Positions 5,494 through 6,809 of a stretch of DNA of 6,809 nucleotides are shown here, piece by piece. How positions within the stretch are numbered: the first letter of the stretch is position 1; every line of letters begins with the position of its first letter. The translations under genes were made by a program, and so were the position numbers. Source of the stretch: Gammaproteobacteria bacterium (lineage in GTDB: Bacteria > Pseudomonadota > Gammaproteobacteria > SZUA-21); NCBI GenBank assembly GCA_027021095.1, contig JALUUZ010000521.1, positions 1 to 6,809 of the forward strand, in the 5' to 3' direction. The notes under the pieces are model-generated. The model did no database searches. It worked only from the letters and a program-made list of their open reading frames with translations, and was not told where the DNA came from.

Positions 5494-6030
5494 TCAGAAC
5501 TTGATCCCGAAATTCAGCACGAATGGAAAATCGAAACCCTTGTTGGTACGGAACAGATTGTTATTGGAGAAATGCTTGAAAGACAACATAAGCACTGCAT
5601 CAGACTTTTTATTCCAGTTCAGATAGACGCCCGCCCCCACCTGCGTCAGGAACGAGAAGTGATGTGCCTGCTGACGCGCCCCAAGCCGGTTGTTATTGAT
5701 ATAACCCGGCCCGAGTGCGCGCGCAAACACAAACGGATGCCCCCAGCGTCTCTTCCGCAGGTACAGGTTCACTTGCGGATAGACGGAAAATGCAAAGACA
5801 CTTTTGTCGTTTGGCGCATCCGTCGTCATCTGTGTCAGGCTGACACCAATCAGAATATGCTGACGTTCGGTACGTTCGAACCTGAAAAAACTGTAGTCCA
5901 GTCCATAGGTGCGGTTGTTCTGTGAAGTACTCTGCTGCGGCCCGCCGCCATAGCTCAACATCAGTTCATCCGCCTGCGCCAGGCCCGATAACAACAGCCC
6001 GGCCAACACAACACGCGATAAAAAATTCAC
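5494..6030 (-). CDS. PagL-like lipid A 3-O-deacylase (acyloxyacyl hydrolase family), outer membrane
   Basis: The 178-residue protein from GTG 6030 has a clean signal peptide (N-F-L-S-R, hydrophobic core, then L-A-Q-A before D21). The rest is alternating beta-barrel sequence ending in Phe, as expected for an outer-membrane protein. The C-terminal part has the PagL pattern: H-F-S-N (153-156) with H153 and S155 in the catalytic positions, then N-x-G-F-D. PagL removes the 3-O-acyl chain from lipid A. The third residue of the triad, Glu 14 residues after the His, is Asp here (D167). GTG 6030 is preferred to ATG 6072. It puts the signal peptide at the N-terminus, has AAGGG upstream, and agrees with a promoter whose start site falls between the two codons. 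It looks monocistronic. Family call good; activity with Asp uncertain. Confidence 0.8.
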   Translation of the reverse strand: MNFLSRVVLAGLLLSGLAQADELMLSYGGGPQQSTSQNNRTYGLDYSFFRFERTERQHILIGVSLTQMTTDAPNDKSVFAFSVYPQVNLYLRKRRWGHPFVFARALGPGYINNNRLGARQQAHHFSFLTQVGAGVYLNWNKKSDAVLMLSFKHFSNNNLFRTNKGFDFPFVLNFGIKF

Positions 6031-6062
6031 TGGGATCACCCTTCGGTTTTTTTGTTGCCTGA

Positions 6063-6092
6063 AGTATCCCATATCCGGCCGGGCTGTGCCAA
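6063..6092 (-). promoter_or_regulatory. Promoter candidate for the PagL-like gene
   Basis: On the minus strand TTGGCA (6087-6092, 5/6 to -35) and GATACT (6063-6068, 4/6 to -10) are separated by 18 bp, giving a start near 6055. The 8-bp inverted repeat TGAAGTAT (6060-6067) / ATACTTCA (6092-6099) brackets it. CCCATAT (6068-6074) / ATATGGG (6099-6105) forms a second, non-nested pair, so an operator is possible. Confidence 0.4.
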
Positions 6093-6102
6093 TACTTCAT
6101 AT

Positions 6103-6204
6103 GGGGTGTGGTGCTGGGGTGTGGTGCTGGGGTGTGGTGCGTATGGTGGGTGGTGCGCTTGGTGGGTGGTGCGCTTGGTGGGTGGTGCGCTTGGTGGGTG
6201 GTGC
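6103..6204. repeat. G-rich minisatellite: 13-bp and 16-bp tandem units
   Basis: The 13-bp unit GGGGTGTGGTGCT repeats at 6103 and 6116, with a partial copy at 6129. The 16-bp unit GGTGGGTGGTGCGCTT then repeats exactly at 6145, 6161 and 6177, with a partial fourth copy at 6193 that runs into the REP core. Both units end in or resemble the GGTGCG arm of the REP palindrome, so they probably arose by slippage from it. The plus strand is G-rich with regular G-runs. Reading frames across it give His/Pro or Gly/Trp/Val-rich repeats with no sign of being real proteins. Confidence 0.85.
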
Positions 6205-6220
6205 GTACAACGCACCCTAC
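6200..6220 (-). repeat. REP copy, inverted orientation (left flank of the array)
   Basis: The 17-base core GGTGCGTACAACGCACC followed by CTAC is the exact reverse complement of the 21-base stretch at 6284-6304 (GTAG plus core). It forms a 7-bp stem with a 3-nt loop. Confidence 0.85.
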
Positions 6221-6253
6221 TTTGGGGTATGGTATTTTTTTGGTGTAAATCCT

Positions 6254-6605
6254 TTGGTGTGCTGCGCACACCGTCACGACGAGGTAGGGTGCGTTGTACG
6301 CACCAATACCAAGACAAATCAAATCGTATCACGTAGCGATTCTTCCACATACGATATTTCCTTGCCGCAACTCCCTTGGTGTGCAAAGCACACCACGAGG
6401 TAGGGTGCGTTGTACGCACCAACACCAAGACAAATCAAATCGTATCACGTAGCGATCCTTCTACACACGATATTTCCTTGCCGCAACTCCCTTGGTGTGC
6501 AAAGCACACCACGAGGTAGGGTGCGTTGTGCGCACCAACACCACGACAAATCGAATCGCATCACCTGGTCATCCTTCTACACACGATTCTTCCATACCGC
6601 ATCAT
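6254..6605 (+). repeat. Three tandem copies of a 116-122 bp unit, each with two hairpins (REP/BIME-like array)
   Basis: Copies start at 6254 (122 bp), 6376 (116 bp) and 6492 (about 114 bp, more diverged, ending near 6605). Each unit has hairpin A, then a short spacer ending in GAG, then GTAG with hairpin B, then about 75 bp of conserved non-palindromic DNA. Hairpin A is GGTGTGC/GCACACC (loops TGC, AAA, AAA at 6256-6272, 6378-6394, 6494-6510). Hairpin B is GGTGCGT/ACGCACC with loop TGT (after GTAG at 6284, 6400, 6516). The third hairpin B has one stem mismatch. Copy 1 differs by a 6-bp insertion before GTAG. Copy 1 also has an ATCGTAT/ATACGAT inverted repeat (6323-6329/6349-6355). A GTAG foot next to a short hairpin is the hallmark of REPs mobilised by RAYT (REP-associated tyrosine) transposases. 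No transposase is in the window. Confidence 0.82.
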
Positions 6606-6617
6606 TGTCCATATATT

Positions 6618-6638
6618 GGTGCGCTCGGCGTACCCTAC
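6618..6638 (-). repeat. Degenerate REP copy, inverted orientation (right flank of the array)
   Basis: GGTGCGC-TCG-GCGTACC followed by CTAC has the same layout as the copy at 6200-6220, with one stem mismatch and a different loop. It closes the array in the orientation opposite to the three direct copies. Confidence 0.65.
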
Positions 6639-6655
6639 AACCCGCGGGCCGGAAG

Positions 6656-6686
6656 TTTTTCTGCGACATTACCTCGCGCAGAAAAA
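6656..6686. repeat. 10-bp inverted repeat near the end of the downstream-most gene
   Basis: TTTTTCTGCG (6656-6665) and CGCAGAAAAA (6677-6686) pair perfectly around an 11-nt loop. It lies 3' of the minus-strand gene that ends at 6721. A minus-strand transcript would carry a U-run at the start of the stem and an A-run at its end, the reverse of a normal intrinsic terminator, so it is recorded only as a hairpin. The rest of 6640-6720 shows nothing else. Confidence 0.5.
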
Positions 6687-6720
6687 AGCCTGCGGGATGC
6701 GGAACGAGAAACCCGGGGAG

Positions 6721-6809
6721 TCAAAGACTGATCAGGCAGCTTCCGTCTGCCGCGGACTGTACCTGAAAGGAAACCCCCAGAATTTTTTCGATCACTTCGA
6801 TATTCGTCA
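6721..6809 (-). CDS. C-terminal 28 residues of a minus-strand gene running off the right edge
   Basis: The minus-strand frame entering from the right edge reads T-N-I-E-V-I-E-K-I-L-G-V-S-F-Q-V-Q-S-A-A-D-G-S-C-L-I-S-L and stops with TGA at 6723-6721. The mix of hydrophobic and acidic residues looks like ordinary protein. A second minus-strand frame is also open to about 6638 but is Arg/Ser-rich and less protein-like. The piece is too short to name a family. Its orientation matches the neighbouring genes. Confidence 0.4.
   Translation of the reverse strand, partial: TNIEVIEKILGVSFQVQSAADGSCLISL

Noticed and set aside
6031..6072. ATG 6072 as start of the PagL-like gene
   Set aside because: It adds 14 charged residues before the signal peptide, has no ribosome site, and lies upstream of the likely transcription start.
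5966..6428. Open minus-strand frames rich in His, Pro and Thr across the repeats
   Set aside because: They are translations of the 13-bp, 16-bp and 116-bp repeats, have no ribosome site and overlap each other in two frames; low-complexity by-product.
6254..6605. CRISPR array
   Set aside because: Units are 116-122 bp and conserved along their whole length, with no unique spacers and no cas gene; this fits REP/BIME repeats.
6052..6766. Open plus-strand frames over the repeat region
   Set aside because: Gly/Trp/Val-rich or Arg/His-rich repeats caused by the array; they do not resemble protein and have no start signals.

Overview
The window looks like chromosomal DNA from a Gram-negative, GC-rich proteobacterium, most likely a gammaproteobacterium and possibly a sulfur oxidiser of the Chromatiales or Sedimenticola type. 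The evidence is a DsrC/TusE-family protein, a PagL-like outer-membrane lipid A deacylase ending in Phe, a half-size GDT1 (UPF0016) transporter and a DUF6122 membrane protein. The taxonomic placement is inference from gene content. All genes except one read on the minus strand.

Left part (1-1231). The start of a spore-photoproduct-lyase-like radical SAM protein is cut by the window edge. It lies 5 nt downstream of an MTA/SAH-nucleosidase-like nucleoside phosphorylase. The two look co-transcribed, and a plausible link is removal of 5'-deoxyadenosine, the by-product of radical SAM chemistry. A divergent intergenic region carries an extended -10 promoter for the only plus-strand gene, a 171-aa helical protein that I do not recognise (1232-1747).

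Middle part (1748-4388). A short convergent gap holds a REP-type hairpin. It is followed by a minus-strand gene set in the order receiver-domain response regulator (4220-2982), DUF6122 protein (2951-2619) and CREST/alkaline-ceramidase-like seven-TM protein (2637-1828). The last two genes overlap.

Right-middle part (4389-6030). A 94-aa unknown protein has its own sigma70-like promoter. A two-gene unit follows, a DsrC/TusE-like protein and a GDT1-family transporter. The DsrC-like protein keeps the internal cysteine but has Trp where the C-terminal cysteine should be. Next is a PagL-like lipid A 3-O-deacylase with Asp at the position of the catalytic Glu; it probably starts at GTG 6030.

Right part (6031-6809). 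About 690 bp without a convincing gene is mostly repeats. There is a G-rich minisatellite (13-bp and 16-bp units), then a REP/BIME-like array. The array has three direct copies of a 116-122 bp unit, each with two 7-bp hairpins, and is flanked by inverted REP copies. A GTAG tetranucleotide sits at the foot of the hairpins, as in REPs mobilised by RAYT transposases. The last 89 bp are the C-terminal end of another minus-strand gene.

The repeat array is the most striking structural feature. The DsrC variant, the PagL active-site change and the SPL/nucleosidase pair are the most interesting protein-level observations. I did not find a clearly new multi-gene defence or mobile system.
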